NCBI GenBank assembly: GCA_004555175.1
Contig: SFJE01000020.1
Span: forward strand, 1 to 64,000
Length of the DNA stretch: 64,000 nucleotides
Direction of reading: 5' to 3'
DNA from: Lentisphaeraceae bacterium
GTDB lineage: Bacteria > Verrucomicrobiota > Kiritimatiellia > RFP12 > DVOR01
This document shows, in pieces, positions 1 to 7,325 of the stretch. The notes beneath the pieces are model-generated. The model saw only the letters and a list, made by a program, of their open reading frames with translations, was not told where the DNA came from and searched no databases. Every line of letters begins with the position of its first letter. The stretch's first letter is position 1. Made by a program: the position numbers and the translations under genes.

Positions 1-194
1 TTACCAACACCCGCTGCCTCATAGTCTATCGCTATCCGCGGAAGACTTCAAACTCCGCAGTAAGCCTTCAACGACAACAGACATTACCAACACAAAGGGT
101 TCGCGGTAAGACCGCGACGGAGAGAGGTGCGGCAGAAGCCGTGGCGTAGGCTTTCACAGACCAGGAGTTCATCCATCGCACGGAGTGCGTGCTT
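1..194. other. Non-coding start of window
   Basis: No gene is supported here. The decamer TTACCAACAC occurs twice (at 1 and about 84), and a short perfect hairpin TCGCGGT-AAG-ACCGCGA lies near 102-118 without a T-run. The long open frame running through 127-417 into pdxA has no ribosome-binding site and encodes repeat-derived low-complexity peptide, so I do not treat it as coding. Confidence 0.5.
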
Positions 195-390
195 TTCCGG
201 CGTGTTTTGCGTTTTCCTGTGGTTTCCCACAAGGCTTATTTCGGCGTGCTTTGTGCTTCTTTGCGTGTCTCTGTGCTTCTTTGCGGTTTTCCCCTGCGTG
301 TATTTCGGCGTGCTTCCCTTTGTGCTCTTTGTGTTCTTTGTGGTTTCCTCCTGCGTCTATTTCGGCGTGCTCGGTGCGTCTTTGTGGTTT
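195..390. repeat. CTTTGTG-type nonamer repeat island upstream of pdxA
   Basis: Degenerate iterations of 9 bases such as CTTTGTGCT and CTTTGTGTT are interspersed with the unit TATTTCGGCGTG. The same family recurs at about 4020-4140, 37070-37500 and, inverted, at 59331-59480. The last CTTTGTGGTT supplies the likely -35 of the pdxA promoter, so repeat and promoter overlap. Confidence 0.7.
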
Positions 391-409
391 GGCAAGGGTG
401 TGCTATACT
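382..409 (+). promoter_or_regulatory. pdxA promoter, leaderless type
   Basis: The -35 candidate TTGTGG (382-387) is separated by 16 nt from the -10 TATACT (404-409), which carries the extended TGn motif at 401-403. Only 8 nt separate the -10 from the ATG at 418, so transcription should begin at or within two bases of the start codon. No Shine-Dalgarno sequence fits between them. Confidence 0.6.
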
Positions 410-417
410 GTGCGGCT

Positions 418-1371
418 ATGAAGCAGCGTGCGAGCGTGCCGGTGGCAGTAACCGGCGGAGATTGTGCCGGGATTGGCCCGGAGATTGCGGCGCGGGCGAT
501 GGCCGCGTTTCCTGAGGAGCAGTTTGTTCTCTTCACGAATCGGGCGCTCTTTTGCCGGGCGTGTGCGGCGGCGGGGGTGGCGGTGCCGGCGAATGTGCAT
601 TGGCATGAGGTGGCGTTAGGCTGCGCGCCGGAGGCGGTCGTGCCGGGACAGAATCAGGCGGCGACGGGGGAGGTGGCCTATCAGAGTGTGGTGGCGGCGG
701 GGGAGGCGGCATTGCGCGGGGAGGTGCGCGGGGTGGTGACCGCGCCCTTTAGTAAGGCAGCTTTGCACTTGGCCGGGCATACCGATGTGCCGGGGCATAC
801 GGAGCTCTTGGCGCGCTTGTGCGGACGCGAGGAGGCGACGATGGCCTTCTTTTCGCCGAAGTTGGTGGTCTCGCTGGTGACCATTCACTGCGCGTTGCGC
901 GAGGTGCCCGAGCGGATTACGCCGGCGCGTCTGGCGCGGGTGCTGCGCGACACGGCCGGGGCGCTCTCGCGTGTGGTGGGTCGGCGGCCGCGGATTGGGG
1001 TGATGGCGCTCAATCCGCACGCGGGGGAGGGCGGGGCCTTTGGCGATGAGGAGGCGCGGGTGATTGTCCCGACGATGGCTGCGTGCGCCGATGCGGCCGA
1101 GTTCGTGGGACCGTTGGTGCCCGATACCGCGCTCCTCACCGAGGGGCTTGATGGCTTTGTGGCGATGTATCACGATCAGGGGCTGATTCCCTTCAAGGCG
1201 GTCGCCTTCCGCGATGGGGTGAATGTCACCCTCGGGTTGCCGATTCTGCGGACGAGTCCCGACCATGGGACGGCCTTCAACTTGGCCTGGCAGGGGCGGG
1301 CCTCGGCCGAGAGTATGGTGAGCGCGATTGCGCTCTTGCAGCGGCTTGCGGCGGAGCGGTGCCGTGGCTGA
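418..1371 (+). CDS. pdxA: 4-hydroxythreonine-4-phosphate dehydrogenase
   Basis: PdxA oxidises 4-phosphohydroxy-L-threonine in the DXP-dependent branch of pyridoxal phosphate synthesis. The 317-residue product is a normal family length. Visible family motifs are GGDCAGIGPE near the N-terminus, PGHTELLA near residue 124, LNPHAGEGGAFGDEE near 198 and MYHDQGLIPFK near 250; the histidines in the last three are metal/substrate ligands in this family. The ATG at 418 was chosen because the homology begins there and the upstream frame is repeat sequence. It is first of four overlapping genes, probably leaderless. Third positions are G-rich here and become C-rich in the following genes. Confidence 0.95.
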   Translation: MKQRASVPVAVTGGDCAGIGPEIAARAMAAFPEEQFVLFTNRALFCRACAAAGVAVPANVHWHEVALGCAPEAVVPGQNQAATGEVAYQSVVAAGEAALRGEVRGVVTAPFSKAALHLAGHTDVPGHTELLARLCGREEATMAFFSPKLVVSLVTIHCALREVPERITPARLARVLRDTAGALSRVVGRRPRIGVMALNPHAGEGGAFGDEEARVIVPTMAACADAAEFVGPLVPDTALLTEGLDGFVAMYHDQGLIPFKAVAFRDGVNVTLGLPILRTSPDHGTAFNLAWQGRASAESMVSAIALLQRLAAERCRG

Positions 1372-1924
1372 GGCGCGCGACGGCCTCTTTCTGCGCGGCC
1401 TCTTGGGGGTGCTCGCCGCCGCCCTGGGGCTCTATGTGGTCTGCGACCTGGCCGGCTGGGTGCCCGCGCGCCTCTCGGTCCAGCAACGTTCGCGCCGCCG
1501 CGCCTTCCCAACGCCCATTGGCGAGCGCTACGAGAACTTCGACCCCAACCTCTGCCTAGGCATTGCCATCGGCTCCACGCGCTACCGCCTGAACTATCCC
1601 CTCGGCCACGCCATTGTCACCCGGCCGCTCTTTGGCGTGCGCGATTGGGAGATCCCCGAGCGCTTCAATCACGAAGGCCAGAGCTTTGAGGTGACAGCCC
1701 TCGACCCCTTTGCCCTGCTCAACGCCCACGATGTGCGTAGCGTCTCCTTGCCCCCGACAATGCGTTGGCTCAATGGCGCGGTGGCCCTGGCTGGCGAGGC
1801 GCTTGAGGAGATTTGCCTGCGCCGGCGCGATGGCACCGAGGAGCGCTTCGAGCCACCCTTCACCGCCCTGGCCGTGCGCCCAGACCCCCTCTTCCCCGAA
1901 CCCGAGATGGAGACCGAACGATGA
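1364..1924 (+). CDS. Membrane-anchored protein with a degenerate BspA-type leucine-rich repeat
   Basis: Unrecognised 186-residue protein. A basic N-terminus is followed by one hydrophobic segment (about residues 8-31, FLRGLLGVLAAALGLYVV...), then an extracytoplasmic region. The stretch FEVTALDPFALLNAHDVRSV and the following SLPPTMRW resemble one BspA-like LRR (VTAI..AF....L.SV.LP.T), which is inference from pattern only. GTG 1364 is chosen because it overlaps the pdxA stop by 8 nt with GGCGGAG-like sequence upstream; an ATG at 1328 would overlap pdxA by 44 nt. It overlaps the next gene by 4 nt (ATGA), so the four genes appear translationally coupled. Confidence 0.7.
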   Translation: MAEARDGLFLRGLLGVLAAALGLYVVCDLAGWVPARLSVQQRSRRRAFPTPIGERYENFDPNLCLGIAIGSTRYRLNYPLGHAIVTRPLFGVRDWEIPERFNHEGQSFEVTALDPFALLNAHDVRSVSLPPTMRWLNGAVALAGEALEEICLRRRDGTEERFEPPFTALAVRPDPLFPEPEMETER

Positions 1925-2658
1925 GAATTGCCGGAGGCCGCTGGCGCGGTCGCGAAGTGTTGATGCCCAAATCCGAGGCCGTGCGCCCCACCCAAAGTCG
2001 CGTGCGCGAGGCGGTCTTCGACCTGCTGATGCAGGTGGTCGGCGGCAGTCGCTTCCTCGATCTCTTTGCCGGCTCGGGCGCGATGGGCCTTGAAGCCCTC
2101 AGCCGCGGCGCGGACTCGGCCGCCTTCTGGGAGCGCGACCGCGCCGTCTTCGCCACCTTGCAGAAGAACCTCGCCGCCTTCGGGGTCGAGCCCTCCTGCG
2201 CCACTCAGCGCGATTCGCTCCTCGCCCTCGGACTTGAGGGTGACGAGCGGACAGCGCGCGTTCCGCGCGACCGGCAACCGGGTGGTCCGGGGACGTCGGC
2301 TGCACCTGCACGCCCTTCACTTTCTCCGTCGCGTCAGCGTACTGTCGACTGTCGACTGTCGACTGTCATCTTTCATCCGTCATCTGTCATCTCTTCGTTC
2401 TCCATCATCTTCGCCGATCCGCCCTATCGCTGGGCGCAGGAGCACGGGCTTGCGCCATTGGGTCAGGCCCTCTGCGCGCGGGGACTGCTTGCGCCCGGCG
2501 GCTTCTTCGTGGCCGAGATGAACCGCACCACCCACCCCGAGGAGATCCCCGGCCTGGAGCTGGTGCGCGATCGGCTCTACGGCACCAGCCGCATCGCCAT
2601 CTGGCGCCGGCCCGCCGCCGAAGCGCTCCCGGAGGCAGGAGCGCAGGCCCATGATTGA
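1921..2658 (+). CDS. rsmD: 16S rRNA (guanine966-N2)-methyltransferase with repeat insertion
   Basis: RsmD methylates G966 of 16S rRNA during 30S assembly. The start RIAGGRWRGRE, the SAM motif LDLFAGSGAMGLEALSRGA (residues 46-64) and the catalytic FADPPYRW (about 163-170) identify it. At 245 residues it is some 55 longer than usual. The excess lies between the SAM domain and DPPY (residues about 106-159), encoded by heptanucleotide-repeat DNA (2237-2397) that is in frame and without stops. Both flanks match the family, so the insertion did not shift frame; whether the enzyme stays active is unknown. It overlaps the next gene by 8 nt. Confidence 0.9.
   Translation: MRIAGGRWRGREVLMPKSEAVRPTQSRVREAVFDLLMQVVGGSRFLDLFAGSGAMGLEALSRGADSAAFWERDRAVFATLQKNLAAFGVEPSCATQRDSLLALGLEGDERTARVPRDRQPGGPGTSAAPARPSLSPSRQRTVDCRLSTVIFHPSSVISSFSIIFADPPYRWAQEHGLAPLGQALCARGLLAPGGFFVAEMNRTTHPEEIPGLELVRDRLYGTSRIAIWRRPAAEALPEAGAQAHD
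2237..2397 (+). repeat. Heptamer-repeat element inserted in rsmD
   Basis: The left part holds GGACAGC followed by a core GCGCGTTCCGCG shared with copies near 39726 and 57073. The right part has ACTGTCG repeated three times, then TCATCCG/TCATCTG heptamers. Length is about 160 bases; exact ends are uncertain because the flanks are inferred from the RsmD protein family. Confidence 0.75.
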
Positions 2659-3586
2659 GGATTGGCACTGGCAACTCGCCCACACCCTCGGCGCGCGCGA
2701 CCTGGGCTTCGACCCCGCCGCGCTCCCCTTCCCTTTCCGCGTCACCCCCTACTACGCCTCCCTCATCCGCTGGGAGGACCCGGCCGACCCCCTCCGCCGC
2801 CAGGTCTGCCCCGACCCCCGCGAGCTTGAGCCCGAGCGCGATCCCCGCTTCACGGCCGACCCCTTCGGCGAGACCGGTCCCGCCGCCATTGCCCCGGGCA
2901 TCAAGCAGCGCTTCCCCGACCGCGTCCTGGCGATGGTCTCCCTCGCCTGCTCCACCTACTGCCGCCACTGCACCCGCCGCGGCCTCCTTGCTTCCGCCCG
3001 CGCCGCAACGCTGGAGTCTCTCCTCGCCGTCCTGGCCGAGCGCCCCGGCGTCCGCGAGGTCTTACTCTCGGGTGGCGACCCCCTGCTCCTAGAGGATGAC
3101 GCCCTCCTGCGCTGGGTCGACGCCCTGGCCGCGCTCCCGCAGCTCGACGCCATTCGCCTCTGCACCCGCACCCCCGTGGTCCTGCCCATGCGCTGGACCG
3201 AGACGCTGGTCGCCCGTCTTGCCCGCTCCAAGCGCCTCTGGGTCCAGACCCAGTTCAACCACCCGCGCGAACTCACCCCCCGCGCCATCCAGGCCATCGA
3301 CCTCCTGGTCGAGCACGGCATCCCCGTCTCCAATCAGTCCGTCCTCCTGCGCGGCGTGAATGACGAGCCCGCCGTGATGGCCGAGCTCTGCGCCAAACTC
3401 CAGCGCCACCGCATCCGCCCCTACTACCTCTTTGAGTGCGACCCCATCGCTGGCATTGATCACTTCCGAACCGACCCCGCCGTCGCCCCCGAGCTCCGCG
3501 ATTACCTCCTGAACCACCTCGGCGGGCTCGCCTGTCCCCGCGTCGTCCGCGACATCCCCCGCGCCCCCCATAAGTGCGACGTCTAA
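2651..3586 (+). CDS. KamA/EpmB-family radical SAM lysine 2,3-aminomutase
   Basis: This PLP- and [4Fe-4S]-dependent family moves the lysine amino group; EpmB variants modify lysine for elongation factor P, KamA variants act on free lysine. Seen: the radical-SAM cysteines CSTYCRHC (about residues 99-107), LLSGGDPL, QTQFNHPRE, SNQSVLLRGVND and YYLFECDPIAGIDHFRT. At 311 residues it is nearer EpmB than KamA. The C-terminus ends in DIPRAPHKCDV right where intergenic repeat begins, so it may have lost a few residues relative to relatives. No efp or epmA is visible in the window, so EpmB versus KamA is open. Confidence 0.85.
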   Translation: MIEDWHWQLAHTLGARDLGFDPAALPFPFRVTPYYASLIRWEDPADPLRRQVCPDPRELEPERDPRFTADPFGETGPAAIAPGIKQRFPDRVLAMVSLACSTYCRHCTRRGLLASARAATLESLLAVLAERPGVREVLLSGGDPLLLEDDALLRWVDALAALPQLDAIRLCTRTPVVLPMRWTETLVARLARSKRLWVQTQFNHPRELTPRAIQAIDLLVEHGIPVSNQSVLLRGVNDEPAVMAELCAKLQRHRIRPYYLFECDPIAGIDHFRTDPAVAPELRDYLLNHLGGLACPRVVRDIPRAPHKCDV

Positions 3587-3591
3587 CCGAG

Positions 3592-3668
3592 GGTGGGGGC
3601 AACTCGCCCTGCACCTCGGGAGCGCCGTGCGCTCCACCCCAGCCGGTGCGCCCTCCAGGCACGCCGGC
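3592..3668 (+). repeat. Three-hairpin element, copy A
   Basis: Three adjacent stem-loops: an imperfect G/C stem around loop AACTC; GGAGCGC..GCGCTCC (3619-3635); and GCCGG..CCGGC (3642-3668). It is followed by TCCGTCC-type heptamers to about 3715. The same architecture occurs at 30790, 30906 and 54753, with compensatory stem changes. Confidence 0.75.
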
Positions 3669-3784
3669 TCTCTGTTATCCGTCCTCCGTCCTCCGTCATC
3701 TCTCCTCCGTCCTCTGCGAACTTCGCGAGCACGTCCCCCCAATTATTAACAGCACCACTTAATCATTCCGCTCGCCCCGGGGCC
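3669..3784. repeat. Heptamer tail and unassigned spacer
   Basis: TCCGTCC/TCCGTCA heptamers run to about 3715, followed by about 70 bases including AATTATTAACAGC where I recognise neither gene nor promoter. Confidence 0.5.
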
Positions 3785-3960
3785 GCCTTGCATCCGCCCC
3801 GGGTTGACCCTCGATCTGGGCCGGGTTCGCCTCGCATCCGCCCCGGGTTGACCCTCGACCCGGGCCGGGTTCGCCTCGCATCCGGCCCGGGTTGCCCCTC
3901 GACCCGGGCCGGGTTCGCCTCGAGGTAGGGGCAGGTTTGTTTTGAGCCCGGGCCGGGTGG
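3785..3960. repeat. 22-bp tandem array, eight units
   Basis: Eight consecutive 22-base units, most containing a CCCGGG-type palindrome and ending GGGTT(C/G). The spacing is exact across all eight (unit starts 3785, 3807, 3829, 3851, 3873, 3895, 3917, 3939). Twenty-two bases is about two helical turns, so sites would lie on one face of the DNA. Two further units lie at 31260-31303. Confidence 0.8.
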
Positions 3961-4019
3961 CCTGACGGAGCAGGCCACTTCAAAACCTTCGGCGGCTCCG
4001 CCGCCCCTTCCCCCTGCGC

Positions 4020-4200
4020 AGCTCGGCGTGCCTTTCTTTGTGCTCTTTTTGACATAGCTCCTTCGGACTTGTGTTCTTGTTGACATAGCTCCTTCGCTTC
4101 GCTCGGACTTGTGGTTGCTAAATCCTGCGTGTATTTCGGCGTGCTTTGTGCTCCTTCGCTTCGCTCGGACTTCACGCTCACCTCTCACAGTCCTCCGTCA
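4020..4200. repeat. CTTTGTG and TTGACATAGCTCC repeat cluster
   Basis: Two copies of the dispersed element beginning GTTGACATAGCTCC and ending CGGACTTGTG (about 4048-4075 and 4079-4112) and a partial third copy (about 4149-4172). They are mixed with CTTTGTG nonamers and TATTTCGGCGTG. No gene is supported here. Confidence 0.7.
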
Positions 4201-4298
4201 TCTCTCCTCCGTGCACGCCGTGCACGCTGGCGGCGGCCGCTATTGGCGCGGGTGTGCACTTTTTTTGCACGGTTGTGTGCACGATGCGCGCAAGGGTG

Positions 4299-4355
4299 CG
4301 TTCGGGCGAGGAACCCCGGTCCGAACGCCCCTTACCGGGCGGAGCGGTTTCCGCC
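4299..4355 (+). promoter_or_regulatory. Two leader hairpins before the HU-like gene
   Basis: CGTTCGG (4299-4305) pairs with CCGAACG (4321-4327), and GGCGGA (4338-4343) with TCCGCC (4350-4355). They lie 41-97 nt upstream of the start codon, so they would be in the mRNA leader. Autoregulation is conceivable for a nucleic-acid-binding product, but this is speculation. No clear -10 was identified upstream. Confidence 0.4.
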
Positions 4356-4395
4356 GGAGGGGCACACTTCAGGGACAAGAAAGGTATGGTCAGAA

Positions 4396-5142
4396 ATGGC
4401 TGATATGATGATTGAGACGACTCCCGCGATCGAGAGCGTGAACTACCGCGTGGTCGAGAACCCCGTGGCGAGTAAGGCGGCCGGCAAGCCGGTCTACACG
4501 GGCGTGGTGGAGGTCAAGGAAACCTACAACACCGCCGATGTGGCCAAGCGTATGGTCGCCGAGGGATGCCCGGTGAAGAGCTCCACGGTGCTCCTGGTGC
4601 TTAACGAGTTCGCGGACATGCTTGCAAAGCTGACGGCTGAGGGGCGTGCGGTGAATATCAATGGCCTGGTGCGCTTTGCCCCGGCAATCCGCGGAACCTT
4701 CGCCTCGGCGGATGCAGCGTGGAATACCACGGAGAATGCGCTCGTGGTCAATGCCATGGCGGGCGCTCGTCTGCGCGTGGCCGCTTCGGGGAGTACGGTG
4801 GTCCGCACGGACCGCGCAATGGCGCTGCCGACGCTCGATCGCGTGGTGGACATGACCACCGTCCGCGATGGCGTCATCTCCAGTGAGGGGGCCTTCTTCG
4901 TGATGGGCACGAACCTGACCTGGGATGAGCAGGCTGAGGACGAGGGCTTCTTCCTCGATAACGGCGTGAGCGAGGCGCGTTGCGTGGCAACCGAGAGCGT
5001 GCAGGATCCGGGCTGTGCCGCCCTGCGTACAACCCTGGTCTTCGAGACCCCCGGCGAGGAACTGCACCTGCTCTTCCGTACGCGTCAGGGTGGCAACACG
5101 CTGCGCCAGGTGGACTTCACCAAGCCCCTGGTCACGGCCTAA
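4396..5142 (+). CDS. HU-like DNA-binding protein with C-terminal DUF4469-type domain
   Basis: A 248-residue protein. The N-terminal part (about 10-115) resembles the HU/IHF-like domain found with DUF4469 in Bacteroidota: VYTGVVEVKETYNTADVAKRMVA (split here), a helix VLLVLNEFADMLAKLTAEGRAVNINGLVRFAP, and AVVNAMAGARLRV-like strands. The C-terminal part (about 145-246) is predicted beta-rich like DUF4469. It probably binds DNA, but this is family inference. ATG 4396 gives MADMMIE; AAAGG at 4380-4384 is a weak, distant ribosome site. It lies 435 bp downstream of a 22-bp array and directly upstream of a 25-residue microprotein. Confidence 0.75.
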   Translation: MADMMIETTPAIESVNYRVVENPVASKAAGKPVYTGVVEVKETYNTADVAKRMVAEGCPVKSSTVLLVLNEFADMLAKLTAEGRAVNINGLVRFAPAIRGTFASADAAWNTTENALVVNAMAGARLRVAASGSTVVRTDRAMALPTLDRVVDMTTVRDGVISSEGAFFVMGTNLTWDEQAEDEGFFLDNGVSEARCVATESVQDPGCAALRTTLVFETPGEELHLLFRTRQGGNTLRQVDFTKPLVTA

Positions 5143-5186
5143 GCCCCGACGGCTAACGGCAGAACTCCCGAAAGGAGGTGATACAG

Positions 5187-5264
5187 ATGGAAGAGACGCT
5201 GATGTCCGTGCTACTCAAGGCGCTGAAGAGCCTGATCAATGGACTCCTGAAGCTGCTTGAATAG
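5187..5264 (+). CDS. 25-residue leucine-rich microprotein
   Basis: The reading frame encodes 25 residues, nearly all helix-forming (METLMSVLLKALKSL-like core, ending LLKLLE); leucine and lysine alternate so that an amphipathic helix is expected. The ribosome-binding site AAAGGAGGTGAT (5171-5182) matches the 16S anti-SD across its full length, the best in the window, at normal spacing to ATG 5187. The gene sits 44 bp after the HU-like gene and is closed by an intrinsic terminator. In Bacteroides a short smalltalk-type protein occupies the same place after HU-like genes; sequence relationship is not claimed. Confidence 0.65.
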   Translation: MEETLMSVLLKALKSLINGLLKLLE

Positions 5265-5278
5265 CCCAGAGAGAACCC

Positions 5279-5307
5279 AATCGCGCCCGGAAACGGGCGC
5301 GATTTTT
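5279..5307 (+). terminator. Intrinsic terminator after the microprotein
   Basis: AATCGCGCCCG, loop GAAA, CGGGCGCGATT, then TTTT. A perfect 11-bp stem with a GNRA-like loop and a U-tract. Confidence 0.9.
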
Positions 5308-5382
5308 TGCAAACGCACGCCGAAACACACGCAAACGGGCAGCCGTCAGTGTTGCGCAGGCAGATCAGCCAGCACATTCCGC

Positions 5383-5412
5383 TTGCACCCGCCACCGAAA
5401 AGGTGCTAACAT
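5383..5412 (+). promoter_or_regulatory. Promoter of the PEP-CTERM cluster, leaderless type
   Basis: TTGCAC (5383-5388), 18 nt, TAACAT (5407-5412). The ATG at 5422 follows 9 nt after the -10, so the transcript should begin almost at the start codon. No SD is present. Confidence 0.55.
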
Positions 5413-5421
5413 ATCATCGTT

Positions 5422-6531
5422 ATGAGGTCTCTAGCTTCTATCTTCTTGGCGCTCGCCACCCTGTCCGCCCCGCTCGTTTACGGCGAGGGGGACTGGGCTT
5501 ATACGACATACTATTACTTCTCGCCCTCGAATCCCGTTCGGTATGCCTACGATGCAACCTCGACGGCGAATGTGAGTGTCGGCACGGCACTGGTCACAGG
5601 CGAGAACTTCCGGGTGGCATTGGTTCGCGATACGCGCACGGATAAAACGACGGATCCCTTCACGCTTGATGCGGCAGGGAATCTGATTCCTGCTGAAGGG
5701 CTGACTGCGGGGCATATGGTGTGGGCCACGAGTTTCTTGGATGATGATAGTGTTGCTCGCGTGACGACGACCCCTGGCGTCCCTGGCGAACCCTCCGGTA
5801 CGGTGCACCGCTTGCGCTCAACCTATGCAGGCCCAGCATTAGCCGGGGATGATGTGACCGCGAACCGAGAGCCGGCTATCTATGCGTATCTCGTTGTGCT
5901 TGATACGCGCTCGGCCGAGGGAACTGCAGATACCTCGGCCACGCGTGTGGCGCGTTATGCGGTGCGTAAGTGCGATCAAGAAGTCACGGAAAGCCCTATC
6001 GGCGCCTCTTACATTTTCTCGTTTGGAGTTAAGCTGAACAATGCCACCTACCCGCGCTACGAATTGCCGGGCCTGGAAACAGGCGAGGACGGGAGTTTTG
6101 TTAGTGACTCCTGGAAGTCGGTTGCCCAGTTCGCCTCGCTAACGGTTACGAACGAGGATGGATCGCAGACGCCCCTCTCCACGCCTGAGGAGATTGAGGC
6201 CTACCTCACCCCGACAGTGACGGGCTTCTCGACAACCGCGCCGGTCGCCGCATCCGCCGTTTCGATCCTGGCCGCCGAAGCCGATAGTCGCGCAGCCTTC
6301 TATCTCTCGGCCTCCTCGCCGGACCTCTGCTTCTACGCGCTAGAGACCAAGGAAAGCCTAAATGACGCGGCGTGGAAGCCCTTTAACGAACTGCTCACAG
6401 AAAAAGGTGTTGACAACGCAACCCAAAAGGATTACACTCGGTGCCGTATTGATGGGAGAAGCCCATTGACGATTCCAGTGTTCTCGGGCGAAACCGGGCG
6501 TTTCTACCGTCTGCGCATGGTCAACCAGTGA
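5422..6531 (+). CDS. Secreted protein of unknown function
   Basis: A 369-residue protein with an N-terminal signal peptide (MRSLASIFLALATLSAPLVYG, cleavage near residue 21). The mature part is rich in T, S, D and Y and lacks membrane segments. The final stretch FSGETGRFYRLRMVNQ resembles the C-terminal FYRLR end of secreted Verrucomicrobiota proteins, in my judgement only. I cannot assign an enzyme activity. It is first of four exported proteins. Codon use is less GC-biased than in neighbouring housekeeping genes. The start is fixed by the signal peptide and the promoter 10 nt upstream. Confidence 0.75.
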   Translation: MRSLASIFLALATLSAPLVYGEGDWAYTTYYYFSPSNPVRYAYDATSTANVSVGTALVTGENFRVALVRDTRTDKTTDPFTLDAAGNLIPAEGLTAGHMVWATSFLDDDSVARVTTTPGVPGEPSGTVHRLRSTYAGPALAGDDVTANREPAIYAYLVVLDTRSAEGTADTSATRVARYAVRKCDQEVTESPIGASYIFSFGVKLNNATYPRYELPGLETGEDGSFVSDSWKSVAQFASLTVTNEDGSQTPLSTPEEIEAYLTPTVTGFSTTAPVAASAVSILAAEADSRAAFYLSASSPDLCFYALETKESLNDAAWKPFNELLTEKGVDNATQKDYTRCRIDGRSPLTIPVFSGETGRFYRLRMVNQ

Positions 6532-6545
6532 AAAGGAGAACGGAC

Positions 6546-7286
6546 ATGAAGGCTACATTGGCAATGATTGCTTGCCTCGCGATGGCGGGCTTCCTGACGG
6601 CCGCAACGGTCGAGGGGAACAACACGGCTGTGGTGATTCAGAAGGATAAGGTCCAGGCCTCTACAGGGTGGCAATTCCTCTGCGTGCCGGTGGATGGTCT
6701 CGCGATTAGTGGTGCCAAGGCTTCCGGTGTGGACATTTCTACCTTTCTGCCGCCGGATTCCTGTAATCCGAATACAGAAGTTTATGTATTGAATGCAGAG
6801 GGCACAAAGCCGTCGACGCATACATTTCAGCTTACGAATAATAGGTGGACGGCGGGCTCTGGCACCTCTAATATGGTGGAGTCGAACACCGTGCTGAAGC
6901 CTGGTGCCATTCTGTGGGTGCTTGATGGTAACAATGTTCAGGTTCAGCCCGCGGCAGAGGGGGGCGAATCTGCTCCGGCAACGCCTATCACCTTCTGTGG
7001 TCAGAGCCGTACGCGTACCGCTCCGGAGCGCCCGAATGTAGCCAAGAAGATGACGGCTATGAAGAACGATAGTGCTACGCCGATTACTTTGTCTAGCGTT
7101 ATTACCGGTAAGCCGCAAACTGGAGACCAGATTCTCCGCGTGCAGAAGAACGTCAATGACTATCAGCGTTATTGGTATGAGGCGAATCACTGGTGGATTG
7201 ACGGCGCGGAAGGCTCAACAAAGGCCGATAGTGAAACGATTCAGCCCGGCGAGTCGTTCTACTACTATTCGAAGAAGGCCATTTAA
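6546..7286 (+). CDS. Secreted protein, possibly TIGR02597-like
   Basis: A 246-residue exported protein. Signal peptide MKATLAMIACLAMAGFLTA; the mature chain has WQFLCVPVDGLA near the N-terminus and ends with QPGESFYYYSKKAI. A C-terminal xPGESFYYY motif recalls TIGR02597, a family described from Verrucomicrobia, but I could not test this. ATG 6546 is preceded by AAAAGGAG (6531-6537), better than the in-frame GTG at 6528 that would overlap the previous gene. It lies 14 bp after that gene, so co-transcription is likely. Confidence 0.75.
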   Translation: MKATLAMIACLAMAGFLTAATVEGNNTAVVIQKDKVQASTGWQFLCVPVDGLAISGAKASGVDISTFLPPDSCNPNTEVYVLNAEGTKPSTHTFQLTNNRWTAGSGTSNMVESNTVLKPGAILWVLDGNNVQVQPAAEGGESAPATPITFCGQSRTRTAPERPNVAKKMTAMKNDSATPITLSSVITGKPQTGDQILRVQKNVNDYQRYWYEANHWWIDGAEGSTKADSETIQPGESFYYYSKKAI

Positions 7287-7325
7287 CGGCTTTGGCATAG
7301 GGTTCAACCCGAAGGGGCTGATACA

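Noticed and set aside
127..417. Long N-terminal extension of pdxA and overlapping frames of Leu/Phe/Cys-rich peptide
   Set aside because: Encoded by CTTTGTG-type repeats, lies upstream of the -10, no SD, and absent from the PdxA family.
3785..3960. CRISPR array
   Set aside because: Units are contiguous 22-mers without unique spacers, and no cas genes are present.
3759..4188. Minus-strand frames with 22-residue peptide repeats
   Set aside because: Produced by the 22-bp tandem array (22 is not a multiple of 3, so the frames stay open by composition); no SD and no domain.
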